Source of the DNA: an uncultured Clostridia bacterium
Lineage (GTDB): Bacteria; Bacillota; Clostridia; UBA1381
Direction of reading: 5' to 3'
NCBI GenBank assembly: GCA_934486495.1
Contig: CAKSPW010000001.1
Location: forward strand, 27,052-91,051
DNA: 64,000 bases
Part shown: in pieces, positions 52,601 through 61,556 of the stretch
Layout: each line of letters opens with the position of its first letter
Position numbering within the stretch: position 1 is the stretch's first letter
Made by a program: the position numbers and the translations under genes
Notes under the pieces: generated by a model
Seen by the model: only the letters and a program-made list of their open reading frames with translations
The model's database searches: none
What the model was told of the DNA's origin: nothing

Positions 52601-52747
52601 TTGAAAAAGAACAGCGTTGAATTTAAATACGACAGAAAAACAAAAAAAGGACACCTTATTATCGGCGGAAAAAAAGTGACGATAAATCAAAATAAAAGTA
52701 ATATATGTTCGCAAATCGGAAGCGGTTACGGCTTACATATTATTTAG
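52601..52747 (+). CDS. Short conserved-looking hypothetical protein
   Basis: This 48-codon frame starts with TTG and reads KKNSVEFKYDRKTKKGHLII, then GGKKVTINQNKSNICSQIGS and ends GYGLHII. AAAGGAGGTCC lies eight bases before it. It follows yihY/brkB by 16 bases and ends 13 bases before the next gene, whose own GGAGG is at its end. The tight packing argues for a real gene. It is basic and beta-prone; I know no family. Confidence 0.55.
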   Translation: MKKNSVEFKYDRKTKKGHLIIGGKKVTINQNKSNICSQIGSGYGLHII

Positions 52748-52760
52748 GAGGACTTGACCT

Positions 52761-53534
52761 TTGAGGGCGATACAAGCGTTTTGGACGCGTCCGCACGGTG
52801 CGGCGCTTGAGGACTATATGCTTTACACAATGGTTCTCTCGGCACTCGAGTGGAGAAAACACAACGGAGAGATAAAGCTTGTTACCGATACGGACGGCAA
52901 GGATTACTTGAACAAACGCGGTGTATTGTGTGCATGGAATGAGATTTCAACCGCACTTGATGATATACCGCAGGATATAAATCCAAAGGTTTTTTGGGCA
53001 GCGGGGAAGATTTATGCGCTGAAGTGCGAGAGAGCGCCGATTGCGGCAATAGATACCGATTTTATTGTATGGGAACGTTTGGAGCTTGACAATCCGAACG
53101 GGATATATGTTATACACACAGAGGAGCTTGATAAAAACGTTTATCCCGATGTTGAGCCGTATATATCGTTTGACGACGGATTTTCATGGGTGCAAAAGCC
53201 CTCAAATGCGGCGTTCTATTATATAGGAAACGATGAGTTTATAAGACGATATACAAAATACGCCGAGGAGTTTATGAAGTCATGTCACGAGGAGGACGTT
53301 TTGCGGCCGATGGTATTTGCCGAACAAAGACTTTTTTCGATGACAGCCGACAAAATAGGAGAAAAGCTTGTTGAGCTGTCCGCGGTGGAGAGCCTTATGA
53401 GCGTGCAGAACAATACATTTACGCATCTTTGGGGATATAAGTCAAGACTTGAAAAGTCCGAATCGGAAAAAAAAGAGTTTTCCGAAAGGGTTTTAAACAG
53501 AATTAAACGGGATTTCCCGGATTTTATGATATAA
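52761..53534 (+). CDS. Glycosyltransferase-like protein (DUF6734-type)
   Basis: The 257 residues begin with TTG (RAIQAFWTRPHGAALEDYML) after GGAGG. A DxD-like site occurs in APIAAIDTDFIVWE, and the N-terminal Rossmann-like pattern HNGEIKLVTDTDGKDYLNKR is as in GT-A nucleotide-sugar transferases. The closing region includes WGYKSRLEKSESEKKEF. I recall this layout from the DUF6734 family. The acceptor is unknown. It lies between the small ORF and cdaA. Confidence 0.6.
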   Translation: MRAIQAFWTRPHGAALEDYMLYTMVLSALEWRKHNGEIKLVTDTDGKDYLNKRGVLCAWNEISTALDDIPQDINPKVFWAAGKIYALKCERAPIAAIDTDFIVWERLELDNPNGIYVIHTEELDKNVYPDVEPYISFDDGFSWVQKPSNAAFYYIGNDEFIRRYTKYAEEFMKSCHEEDVLRPMVFAEQRLFSMTADKIGEKLVELSAVESLMSVQNNTFTHLWGYKSRLEKSESEKKEFSERVLNRIKRDFPDFMI

Positions 53535-53548
53535 AGTGAGGGATTTAC

Positions 53549-54409
53549 ATGGAAAATGCAATCGAGTATATGTTTTCGTATTTGAAACTTATAAGAATAA
53601 GCGATTTTATTGACATTTTTCTTGTAACGGTAATTATTTTTTACCTTATAAAATGGCTTCAGGAAACACGGGCAATGCAGCTTGTAAAGGGTATAGTATT
53701 GCTGTTTGTGATAATGGTTGTCAGCGACTGGGCAAATCTTACCGTTATTAACTATGTGCTGAGTGCAATAGTGCAGGTCGGAGTTTTCGCAATAGTTGTA
53801 ATATTTCAGCCGGAGCTTAGAAGCATACTCGAAAAAATGGGAAGGTCGAAGTTCGGAAAAATACTCGATTTTGCCACAAACAGTGCTTCAAAGGCAGGAG
53901 AGGAGGCTGTTTTTGATCAAATAGTCGATGCTGTCGATGAAATGTCGAAGGCGAAAACGGGCGCAATTATAGTTATGGAACGTGATACAAAACTCGGTGA
54001 CCATACAAAGCGCGGAATAAAGCTTGACGCCGATATAAGCCGGGAGCTGCTTGAGAACATATTTTTTAAAAACAGTCCTCTCCATGACGGAGCTGTTATA
54101 ATAAGAAACGGAAGAATACATTCGGCAGGTTGTTTTTTGCCGCTGACATCAAACAACAATCTTTCAACAGAGCTTGGAACACGTCACCGTGCCGCACTCG
54201 GTATATCTGAGGTGTCGGACGCTTTGATAATAGTTGTCAGTGAGGAAACGGGAAAAATATCCATAGCTATGGGCGGTGCGCTTACAAGAAATTTATCGAG
54301 AGAGCCGCTTAAGCATGCGCTTGAAAGGTTTTTAAGCACCGATGAGGCATACAGCCCTTCAAAGCTTTTCAAATTCCACAAGGGAGGTGCTGAAAATGAA
54401 AAGAAATAA
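53549..54409 (+). CDS. cdaA: Diadenylate cyclase CdaA
   Basis: CdaA makes c-di-AMP from two ATP, controlling potassium and osmolyte uptake and wall homeostasis. The 286 residues have three N-terminal membrane helices (DFIDIFLVTVIIFYLIKWLQ and following) and a DAC domain with the catalytic DGA in LHDGAVIIRNGRIHSAGCFL and RHR in GTRHRAALGISE. The C-terminus ends in a charged tail. It overlaps cdaR by 14 bases. No glmM follows cdaR here, unlike in Bacillus and many other Bacillota. Confidence 0.95.
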   Translation: MENAIEYMFSYLKLIRISDFIDIFLVTVIIFYLIKWLQETRAMQLVKGIVLLFVIMVVSDWANLTVINYVLSAIVQVGVFAIVVIFQPELRSILEKMGRSKFGKILDFATNSASKAGEEAVFDQIVDAVDEMSKAKTGAIIVMERDTKLGDHTKRGIKLDADISRELLENIFFKNSPLHDGAVIIRNGRIHSAGCFLPLTSNNNLSTELGTRHRAALGISEVSDALIIVVSEETGKISIAMGGALTRNLSREPLKHALERFLSTDEAYSPSKLFKFHKGGAENEKK

Positions 54410-55622
54410 CGATAATATTTCCAATATGGATGAGCACCCTAAAAACAAAACGTTTGAAAAAATTAAAAGAATAATATCATCTGTTGTAATCGCCGTAATA
54501 GTGTGGTTTGTTACGATAAACATTGTAAATCCGTCTATAACGGTCACGCTTTCGGATGTTGCGGTCCGTTTTGTCGGCGAGTCCGCATTGAGAGAAAAAG
54601 GGCTTGTACTCGTGGACAGAGAGGAGCTTCCGCAGTTTTCCATAAAGGTGAGAGGAACGAGAAAAGAGCTTCTTGACGGTATGGATAAAATAAAGGTTGA
54701 GATTGACTTGTCATCCATATCAAATCAAGGTAAAATTACGGCTTATCCGACTGTTAATATGCCCGATTATATAGGCCTTGAAAAGCAAAAGTTTTCATCT
54801 GTTGAGCTTAGCATTGAGCCGAGCTATAAAAAGGAGATACCGGTTATTGTAAATCAAATAGGCGGTGAAAGAGTTAAAAACACGATTGTTTCATCGGAGC
54901 CGGAGATTAATCAAATTCAAATAGTCGGCTCAAAATCCGAAATTGAAAATGCAAGCTGCTGTGTTGTATCAATTGATACGTCAAGCATTATGGAAAGCGG
55001 AAAGACGATGTATTCGTATCATATCTCAAATTCCGATCAGGTACCGCTTGCTCACACGGCAACAATTTACAGCTCGTATATCACAATTCCGGTAAACAAT
55101 ACCGTTTACCAAAAACATACAGCCGATGTAAAGATTAAGCCGTCGGATGAATTACTCGAAAAATATGCTGTTGAAATAGACCAAAAGAGCATATCTCCGC
55201 AAACGGTTGATATAGGCGTTCCGATAGGTCAGGACGCTCCGCAGAACGTTACGGCGATATTTACGGATACCGAAAATAAAACGGGAATTAATGATTTTTC
55301 TGCTGAGCTTGAAAGTACGGAGGGTATTTATGTCAAGAAGCAAACAATTAAATTCCGTGCAAACGTAGAAAACAGAGTCGAAATAAACGTTCCCGTAGCG
55401 GTTGAAATAAAAAATATTCAGGACGGACTGACAGTTGAGATAAATCCGATTGTGATTAATATGCGTCTGTCGGTTCCTGAGGATGCACAGGCGCAAATCC
55501 AGGCAGAGGCCGATGCGTCGGGATGCCGTGAGGGCGAATACAATCTCGCGGTAAAGTTTGAAAATGATAATATCCGTGTGCTTGACGGCGGAAAAGTTCA
55601 TGTAATGATTAAACGAAAATAA
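54396..55622 (+). CDS. cdaR: CdaA regulator with YbbR domains (CdaR)
   Basis: CdaR modulates CdaA from outside the membrane. The start is MKRNNDNISNMDEHPKNKTF with GGGAGGTG upstream within cdaA. One membrane helix (IISSVVIAVIVWFVTINIVN) near 30-50 is followed by several YbbR domains. Three or more repeats are visible as FSIKVRGTRKELLDGMDKIK, IQIVGSKSEIENASCCVVSI and AEIDQKSISPQTVDIGVP-like stretches. The 408 residues match family size. Gene order cdaA-cdaR is conserved; glmM is missing from its usual third position. Confidence 0.93.
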   Translation: MKRNNDNISNMDEHPKNKTFEKIKRIISSVVIAVIVWFVTINIVNPSITVTLSDVAVRFVGESALREKGLVLVDREELPQFSIKVRGTRKELLDGMDKIKVEIDLSSISNQGKITAYPTVNMPDYIGLEKQKFSSVELSIEPSYKKEIPVIVNQIGGERVKNTIVSSEPEINQIQIVGSKSEIENASCCVVSIDTSSIMESGKTMYSYHISNSDQVPLAHTATIYSSYITIPVNNTVYQKHTADVKIKPSDELLEKYAVEIDQKSISPQTVDIGVPIGQDAPQNVTAIFTDTENKTGINDFSAELESTEGIYVKKQTIKFRANVENRVEINVPVAVEIKNIQDGLTVEINPIVINMRLSVPEDAQAQIQAEADASGCREGEYNLAVKFENDNIRVLDGGKVHVMIKRK

Positions 55623-55640
55623 CGAATGAGGGATTATAAT

Positions 55641-56531
55641 ATGTCAGATATATTAAAAAGAGGAACAAGTACAGACGGTTCGGTTCGCGTTTTTGCTGCC
55701 GTAACAACATCTTTATGCGATGAAGCGAGAAAAATACATTCAACACTCCCGACCGCAACGGCGGCGCTGGGGAGAACGCTGACGGGAGCAATACTTATGT
55801 CGGCGGCGGGACTTAAAAACGATACTGATTCCATTACTGTTCAGGTAAAGGGCGACGGACCTATCGGAAGCATTATCGCTTGCTGTAATGCCGCACTTGA
55901 GGCTAAAGGCTATGTGACAAATCCGTATGTTGATTTGCCGCTTAATAAAAAAGGTAAGCTTGATGTGGGCGGTGCTGTCGGAAACGGATTTTTAAGTGTT
56001 GTGCGCGATCTCGGTCTTAAAGAGCCGTATATAGGTCAAATTCCGCTTGTTTCGGGCGAAATTGCCGAAGATATTACAATGTATTATGCGAAAAGCGAGC
56101 AGATTCCGACAGCAACGGGTCTTGGCGTCCTTGTTGATACCGACGGCTCTGTAAAGGCGGCAGGCGGATTCCTCGTTCAGATGATGCCGGGCTCGACGGA
56201 CGAAACAGCGAAAAAAATAGAAGAAAATCTCGATAAAATCAGACCTGTTACGGCAATGATTGACGAGGGAATGACAGCGGAGGATATTATATTTGAGGTT
56301 ACAAGCGGAATAGATTTTCTTGTCAACAACCGCTGCGAAAATCCTGTTTACAAATGCGGCTGCTCGAGGGAGCGTATGGAAAAGGCGCTTATTTCGATAG
56401 GCAAAAAAGAGCTTGAGGATATTATTAAGGAACAGGGTGACGCCGAAATGTCATGCCAGTTTTGCAATAACAAATATAATTTTACCAAAAATGAGCTTTC
56501 GGAGCTATTAAAAAAGGCGACTAAAAAGTAA
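55641..56531 (+). CDS. hslO: Redox-regulated chaperone Hsp33
   Basis: Hsp33 is a holdase activated by oxidative unfolding. The chosen ATG reads MSDILKRGTSTDGSVRVFAA with GAGGG upstream; another ATG five codons earlier lies on that site. The 296 residues are normal. The C-terminal zinc switch has its four cysteines in KCGCSRERM and CQFCNNKY. It follows cdaR by 18 bases and is probably co-transcribed. A terminator is not obvious after it; a vegetative promoter follows for the next gene. Confidence 0.96.
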   Translation: MSDILKRGTSTDGSVRVFAAVTTSLCDEARKIHSTLPTATAALGRTLTGAILMSAAGLKNDTDSITVQVKGDGPIGSIIACCNAALEAKGYVTNPYVDLPLNKKGKLDVGGAVGNGFLSVVRDLGLKEPYIGQIPLVSGEIAEDITMYYAKSEQIPTATGLGVLVDTDGSVKAAGGFLVQMMPGSTDETAKKIEENLDKIRPVTAMIDEGMTAEDIIFEVTSGIDFLVNNRCENPVYKCGCSRERMEKALISIGKKELEDIIKEQGDAEMSCQFCNNKYNFTKNELSELLKKATKK

Positions 56532-56645
56532 GCCCTTGTTAAACTCTTTTGTACAATATGTCAAAAAATGATTGTTAAAATTATACTTATTGACGAATAA
56601 ACATCAAAAACATTGTGCATTGTATACAAAAATGAAGTTTCAGTA

Positions 56646-56674
56646 TTGACATTTCGACGGAAATGCGGTATAAG
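56646..56674 (+). promoter_or_regulatory. Promoter of the repeat-rich lipoprotein
   Basis: TTGACA, a 17-base spacer and TATAAG lie about 70 bases before the start. Confidence 0.8.
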
Positions 56675-56743
56675 TATAGTTGTCGTAAAAATTAAACGGC
56701 TTACAAGAGTAAGCTGACATATTAGAGAAAGAGGTAAATTATT

Positions 56744-56974
56744 ATGAAAAAGTTTGTTACATTATTGCTTGCAGGTATGATGGCTTTGTCAATGGCAGCT
56801 TGCGGTGCTCCGGCTGAAAACAACGATACAAAAGCTACAGATGAAGCAGTTGCAACTGTTGAGGCTTCTGAAAAGGCATCAGAAGAAGCATCAGAGGAAG
56901 CTAGCGAAGAAGCTTCTGAAAAGGCATCGGAAGAAGCATCAGAGGAAGCATCAGAAGCAGCAGATGCTGAATAA
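56744..56974 (+). CDS. Small lipoprotein with EAS repeat
   Basis: The 76-residue product starts MKKFVTLLLAGMMALSMAAC, a signal sequence with the lipobox cysteine in MAAC near 20. After GAPAENNDTKATDEAVATVE come about eight tandem EAS/KAS units of four residues (SEKASEEASEEASEEASEKA), a strongly acidic, alanine-serine tract likely to be an extended helix or flexible stalk. AAGAGGT precedes the ATG. The DNA repeat (GAAGCATCAGAG units) is prone to length change. It is ended by palindrome D. Function is unknown. Confidence 0.75.
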   Translation: MKKFVTLLLAGMMALSMAACGAPAENNDTKATDEAVATVEASEKASEEASEEASEEASEKASEEASEEASEAADAE

Positions 56975-56995
56975 TTTTACATATTAAAGGTTTGG

Positions 56996-57031
56996 GGATG
57001 TTTAAAAGGTCAATTGACTTTTTTAACATCC
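56996..57031 (+). terminator. Palindromic hairpin (GTCAATTGAC family, copy D)
   Basis: GGATGTT and AACATCC form the outer stem around the core AGGTCAATTGACTT. CTCTTTCTTTT follows. It ends the small-lipoprotein gene 22 bases past its stop. Confidence 0.7.
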
Positions 57032-57168
57032 TCTTTCTTTTACAGATATATATTACCTATACAAGGTATTTTCATTACTTATATGAGGTTATATTTTTAA
57101 AGCAAATATTCTATAATTATAATATGGATGTAATTTAGGAAAATGATATTGATTGTGAGGTGTTAGGT

Positions 57169-57513
57169 ATGCCCGGAAAAGAAAAGGACGAGGATTTGAT
57201 GAAAATAGGACTCAGAATACAAAATTGCAGATTAAAGGCAGGACTTACTCAGGAAAAGCTCGCCGAGAAGGTTAACATTTCTCAAAAGCATTTGTCGAGA
57301 ATAGAGCAGGGCTATCACAATCCGCACTTTGACATAATAATTAAAATTGCAAGGGCGCTCGACGTGCCGACAGACGCATTTTCGGAAGGTGACGGCTGTG
57401 AGAGTACGCAAAAGACAAAGGATGCCGTATTGTACGAAATGAAGAAAATGAGCCGCAATCAGCTGATGCTCTTAAAGGATGCGGCGGCGGCAATAAAAAA
57501 ATATGAGTTTTAA
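57169..57513 (+). CDS. XRE-family transcriptional regulator
   Basis: The 114 residues begin MPGKEKDEDLMKIGLRIQNC (GTGAGG upstream; a GTG three codons earlier overlaps it). The helix-turn-helix is in LKAGLTQEKLAEKVNISQKH with recognition helix KHLSRIEQGYHNP. The C-terminal half (MKKMSRNQLMLLKDAAAAIK) is a short helical region. It is 18 bases upstream of radC and could be its partner or regulate itself. Targets are unknown. Confidence 0.82.
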   Translation: MPGKEKDEDLMKIGLRIQNCRLKAGLTQEKLAEKVNISQKHLSRIEQGYHNPHFDIIIKIARALDVPTDAFSEGDGCESTQKTKDAVLYEMKKMSRNQLMLLKDAAAAIKKYEF

Positions 57514-57531
57514 CGGGAGAATTTCAGATTC

Positions 57532-58284
57532 ATGAGTAAAGATATCAATTCGGATAACATCTCATCGGAGGATACAAAGTCCGTACCGAGCGGTGAGAGT
57601 ATACATAAAGACCATAAAAAGCGCCTCAGAGAAAGATTTCAGATGCATGATGATTTTACGGGATTTTCGGACCATGAGGTTCTTGAAATGCTTTTGAGCT
57701 ATTCGATTATAAGACGCGATACGAATAAAACGGCGCACGACCTTATAAATCATTTCGGCAGTTTACATGAGGTTTTTAATGCCGACAGGGAGGAGCTCAA
57801 GAGCGTCGGCGGAATAGGCGAGAGAACGGCAACGCTTCTTATCATGCAGCGTGCGCTTTTCGGGGCGTATAATAAGAGCAGATTTGAAATGTCGGGGAAG
57901 TCAATTGACGATAAGGAAAGCATGACGGAGTATATAAAATCGCTGTTTGCAAGCGCAAAAAATGAACAGCTTTATCTTTTGTGCGTTTCCGCCGCGGGCA
58001 AGGTTACAAAAACTCACCTTCTTACACGAGGTGCGGACGATTATGTAAACGCTGACCCGAGAAGCATTGTAAAGGTTGCCATTAACGCCGATGCAAAAGG
58101 AGTTATTTTTGCTCACAATCATCCTACGGGTATCGCTCACCCATCCGAAAACGATATTAAGACAACAATAAATCTTCAAACGTGTTTGAGTATGGTTGGA
58201 ATACAGCTTTTGGAGCATTATGTGGTTGCCGGCGACAGCTGTATAGGTATTAAAAGCGACAAGCGCTTTAGATTCTATAAGTGA
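57532..58284 (+). CDS. radC: RadC/JAB1-domain DNA repair protein
   Basis: The 250-residue product has an N-terminal helix-hairpin-helix region (LKSVGGIGERTATLLIMQRA) and the JAMM metal site in VIFAHNHPTGIAHPSENDIK. RadC proteins are conserved, but the biochemical role is not settled, with proposals around recombination and fork repair. In clostridia it is often beside mreBCD; here it follows an XRE regulator. A bidirectional terminator follows. Confidence 0.92.
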   Translation: MSKDINSDNISSEDTKSVPSGESIHKDHKKRLRERFQMHDDFTGFSDHEVLEMLLSYSIIRRDTNKTAHDLINHFGSLHEVFNADREELKSVGGIGERTATLLIMQRALFGAYNKSRFEMSGKSIDDKESMTEYIKSLFASAKNEQLYLLCVSAAGKVTKTHLLTRGADDYVNADPRSIVKVAINADAKGVIFAHNHPTGIAHPSENDIKTTINLQTCLSMVGIQLLEHYVVAGDSCIGIKSDKRFRFYK

Positions 58285-58301
58285 TGTAAGATGAAAATTA
58301 A

Positions 58302-58335
58302 AATATAAAACGCACCGTTCGGTGCGTTTTATATT
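58302..58335. terminator. Bidirectional terminator between radC and hppA
   Basis: ATATAAAACGCACCG and CGGTGCGTTTTATAT form a near-perfect stem around a two-base centre. The arms contain AAAA/TTTT on the outer side, so it can act in both directions for the convergent genes. Confidence 0.85.
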
Positions 58336-58396
58336 AAGTATCAATCCGCAATATATCGTATAATTAGTTTTAAACGATGTCTGCGGCTTTTTTTAT

Positions 58397-60511
58397 TTAT
58401 CTGAAGAATAACTCAAAGTTTACAACAACTGCCGCAAAAACGATTGAAACCATGCTCAAAAGCTTAATCAGTATATTTATGCTCGGACCGGAGGTATCCT
58501 TAAACGGATCGCCAACCGTGTCGCCGACAACAGCAGCTTTATGATTTTCGGAGCCTTTGCCGCCGAAATTACCGGCTTCTATATACTTCTTTGCATTATC
58601 CCAGCTGCCGCCCGAATTTGCCATCATTATTGCAAGAACAAATCCGGAAACGAGTGCGCCTGCGAGCATACCGACAACTCCGTTTACACCGAGGCAAAGA
58701 CCCACAACGATAGGTGCGAGTATCCCCAAAGCGGCGGGCAAAATCATTTCCTTAAGCGATGAGCGTGTGCAAATATCAACGCATGATGCATAGTCAGCTT
58801 CAGCTTTTCCCTGCATAAGACCTTTTATTTCTTTAAACTGTCTGCGAACTTCGATTACAATCTTTTGCGCGGCACGTCCTACTGCCTGCATTGTAAATGC
58901 GCTGAAGAGGAACGGAAGCATTGCTCCGACAAAAAGTCCTACAAGAACACGAGGATTTGTAAGAGTTAAGTTAAGGAGTGAGTCTATGTTCTTCTGTGCG
59001 CATATTGACTGAACCTTATCTGTGTACGAAACAATAAGAGCAAGCGCCGTAAGTGCGGCAGAGCCTATTGCAAATCCCTTTCCTGTTGCGGCTGTTGTGT
59101 TTCCGAGCGAATCGAGAGCGTCTGTACGGTCACGAACCGTGCTTTCAAGTCCGGACATTTCCGCAATTCCGCCGGCGTTATCGGCAACAGGACCGTATGC
59201 GTCGGTTGCAAGCGTAATACCGAGAGTAGAGAGCATACCTACAGCCGATATACCGACCCCGTAAAGACCGCTTTCAAATGCGTTTTCAGCACCCGAAAAA
59301 CCACCGGCAACCGCAAAGCTGATGAGTATTGAAACACCGATTATTATAACGGGGAGTGCAGTTGAGAGCATACCCAAGGCGATACCGTCGATGATGATGG
59401 TTGCGCTTCCCGTTTCCGAGGATTCGGCAAGCTTTTTTGTCGGCTTGTATGAATCCGATGTGTAATATTCCGTGAAAAAGCCTATAAGCACGCCTGCTGC
59501 CAATCCCGATACGACAGCCCAGAAAACACCTGTATTTTCCGGAAGAAGCGTATAGATAACGACAGCTGATGCAACAGCTGAAATTATTGAGCTTATATAT
59601 GTACCTCTTCTGAGTGAGCCGAGGAGCATTTTTTGTGTTGCGCCCTCTTTTGTGCTTACGAAGAATGTACCCAAAATAGATGCGATTATGCCTATACCTG
59701 CTATAAGCATGGGGATTATAACTCCGCCCATACCGAGTCCGGCAGCGGCTGCAAGAGCACCCGATGAGATTACCGAGCCGACATATGACTCATAAAGGTC
59801 TGCGCCCATTCCGGCAACGTCACCTACGTTGTCGCCGACATTATCCGCAATACAGGCAGGGTTTCGAGGATCGTCCTCGGGAATACCTGCTTCTACCTTT
59901 CCCACAAGGTCTGCACCGACATCAGCAGCTTTTGTGAAAATACCGCCGCCGACACGTGCAAAAAGTGCCATCGAGCTTGCGCCCATACCGAATGTAAGCA
60001 TTGCTCCCATTATAGAGCTTACGTCCGTTCCGTATATTGCACGAAGAATAAGGAACCAAACGCTTATATCGAGAAGACCGAGGCCGACAACCGTAAGACC
60101 CATTACAGAGCCAGATGCAAACGCAATTTTAAGTCCGCTGTTCAGGCTTTCTCTTGCACCGTTAGCCGTTCTTGTGTTTGCGTATGTAGCAATTTTCATC
60201 CCTATAAATCCCGAAAGACCGGAGAAAAATCCTCCCGAAAGAAATGCAAACGGTACGAACCATGTTAAAAATCCGCCTGCTGCAAGACCGCATAGAATAA
60301 CGAACATAACAGCAAAGAAAACACCTACGGTTTTGTACTGACGCTTCAAATATGCCATAGCACCCTGACGAATTTTGTTTCCTATGGAAATCATTGAACT
60401 CGTTCCCTCAGGTTTTTTCTTAACCGAATAGAATTGATACACCGAGAAGCACAGTGCAATTACCGCACAGATAAGAACCAAAATCGGTGCAATGCTGATA
60501 AAGCTTGTCAT
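58397..60511 (-). CDS. hppA: Membrane-bound, ion-translocating pyrophosphatase
   Basis: This enzyme hydrolyses pyrophosphate to pump H+ and/or Na+ outward. The start [20 protein letters not shown] (GGGAAGG upstream) gives 704 residues and about 16 membrane helices. The active site has [20 protein letters not shown] and the aspartates of [26 protein letters not shown] has alanine at the position typical of potassium-dependent enzymes, in place of the lysine of K+-independent ones. Whether sodium or protons are pumped cannot be decided by eye. It is a single-gene unit on the minus strand. Confidence 0.95.
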   Translation of the reverse strand: MTSFISIAPILVLICAVIALCFSVYQFYSVKKKPEGTSSMISIGNKIRQGAMAYLKRQYKTVGVFFAVMFVILCGLAAGGFLTWFVPFAFLSGGFFSGLSGFIGMKIATYANTRTANGARESLNSGLKIAFASGSVMGLTVVGLGLLDISVWFLILRAIYGTDVSSIMGAMLTFGMGASSMALFARVGGGIFTKAADVGADLVGKVEAGIPEDDPRNPACIADNVGDNVGDVAGMGADLYESYVGSVISSGALAAAAGLGMGGVIIPMLIAGIGIIASILGTFFVSTKEGATQKMLLGSLRRGTYISSIISAVASAVVIYTLLPENTGVFWAVVSGLAAGVLIGFFTEYYTSDSYKPTKKLAESSETGSATIIIDGIALGMLSTALPVIIIGVSILISFAVAGGFSGAENAFESGLYGVGISAVGMLSTLGITLATDAYGPVADNAGGIAEMSGLESTVRDRTDALDSLGNTTAATGKGFAIGSAALTALALIVSYTDKVQSICAQKNIDSLLNLTLTNPRVLVGLFVGAMLPFLFSAFTMQAVGRAAQKIVIEVRRQFKEIKGLMQGKAEADYASCVDICTRSSLKEMILPAALGILAPIVVGLCLGVNGVVGMLAGALVSGFVLAIMMANSGGSWDNAKKYIEAGNFGGKGSENHKAAVVGDTVGDPFKDTSGPSINILIKLLSMVSIVFAAVVVNFELFFR

Positions 60512-60724
60512 AAAAAACACCTTCCCATTATTTGATTTTTCGGCAGCTGCCAAAGCATCGGTGGCTGTCCTTAATTTATTTTATAACAAAATCCACTAAT
60601 AGTCAAGTATAAGTTGAATTTTTGGATAAAAAATATATAGATGTGATGTTTTGATTTTCATTTTTATTATCATTGATAAAAATATATCATGAGCCTTGCA
60701 AAATATGTCACATTGTTTGCAAAT

Positions 60725-60760
60725 TTCGACAAAGGAATTATGCTGCCGACGAGCGAAATA
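60725..60760 (+). promoter_or_regulatory. spoIIA operon promoter with Spo0A box and SigH-like elements
   Basis: TTCGACA (60725-60731) is the complement of the Spo0A box TGTCGAA. It is followed directly by AAGGAATT (-35 of SigH type, RnAGGAwww) and, 13 bases further, GCGAAATA (-10, RnnGAATww, one base different). This matches the Spo0A-SigH control known for spoIIA. The start of spoIIAA lies 38 bases downstream, after AAAGGAGAAGG. Confidence 0.75.
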
Positions 60761-60798
60761 TAAACGGCACTAAAAAATAATAAAGGAGAAGGATTTTT

Positions 60799-61104
60799 AT
60801 GACAATTGAGCTTACAGGGGAAAAACGGCTTATAACGGTACGTCTTGACGGAGAGCTCGACCACCGGAGCAGTGAAAAAATAAGAAAAAGCATAGAGGAT
60901 GCGCTTGTATGTACGGGCGCTGTAAACATAGCGTTTGATTTCTCACATGTTACGTTTATGGATTCATCGGGGATAGGAATGCTTTTGGGCAGATACAAGA
61001 CGGTTAAGGCGCTTGGCGGAAAGATAATTCTTTTGGGAATGACAAGGGAAACGGAAAGAATTATAAAAATGTCGGGAGTTGACCATATTGCTGAAATATA
61101 TTAA
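60799..61104 (+). CDS. spoIIAA: Anti-sigma-F factor antagonist
   Basis: SpoIIAA releases sigma-F by binding SpoIIAB when dephosphorylated by SpoIIE. The 101-residue STAS protein starts MTIELTGEKRLITVRLDGEL. The phosphorylated serine is in FMDSSGIGML near 53-62. AAAGGAG precedes the ATG. Spacing to spoIIAB is short and the three-gene operon is complete. Confidence 0.96.
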   Translation: MTIELTGEKRLITVRLDGELDHRSSEKIRKSIEDALVCTGAVNIAFDFSHVTFMDSSGIGMLLGRYKTVKALGGKIILLGMTRETERIIKMSGVDHIAEIY

Positions 61105-61121
61105 GGGCGGTGAGAGTGCGT

Positions 61122-61556
61122 ATGAATAATTTTATGAAAACGGAGTTTCCTGCAATTTCTCAAAACGAGAGCTTTGCAAGACTTTTGGCAGCAGGATTTA
61201 TAATGGAGCTCGATCCGACGGTTGAGGAGATGTCGGAGGTTAAAACGGCTGTTTCGGAGGCGGTTACAAACGCAATAATTCACGGGTACAGAGTAAAGGA
61301 CGGGATGGTTATGCTCACGGGCGAGATTAACGGACGTGAGGTGACGTTTACGGTGACGGATTCGGGTGAGGGTATTGAAAACATAGAGCTTGCACGCAAG
61401 CCGCTTTATACCGGAGCGCCCGAAATGGAACGCAGCGGTATGGGATTTACCATAATGGAGGAGTTTATGGACTGCGTATCCGTAAAAAGCGAAAAGGGAC
61501 TCGGTACGAGCATAAAAATGTCAAAAACGATAAAAGGAGCACGTGATAATGGATGA
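61122..61556 (+). CDS. spoIIAB: Anti-sigma-F factor
   Basis: SpoIIAB is a GHKL-fold serine kinase that holds sigma-F and phosphorylates SpoIIAA. The ATG (MNNFMKTEFPAISQNESFAR) has AAGGGCGG upstream; a GTG four codons earlier is the alternative. The 144 residues hold the N box EAVTNAIIHGY, the G1 box DSGEGI and the G2 box GMGFTIME. Its end overlaps the sigF start by eight bases. Confidence 0.96.
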   Translation: MNNFMKTEFPAISQNESFARLLAAGFIMELDPTVEEMSEVKTAVSEAVTNAIIHGYRVKDGMVMLTGEINGREVTFTVTDSGEGIENIELARKPLYTGAPEMERSGMGFTIMEEFMDCVSVKSEKGLGTSIKMSKTIKGARDNG

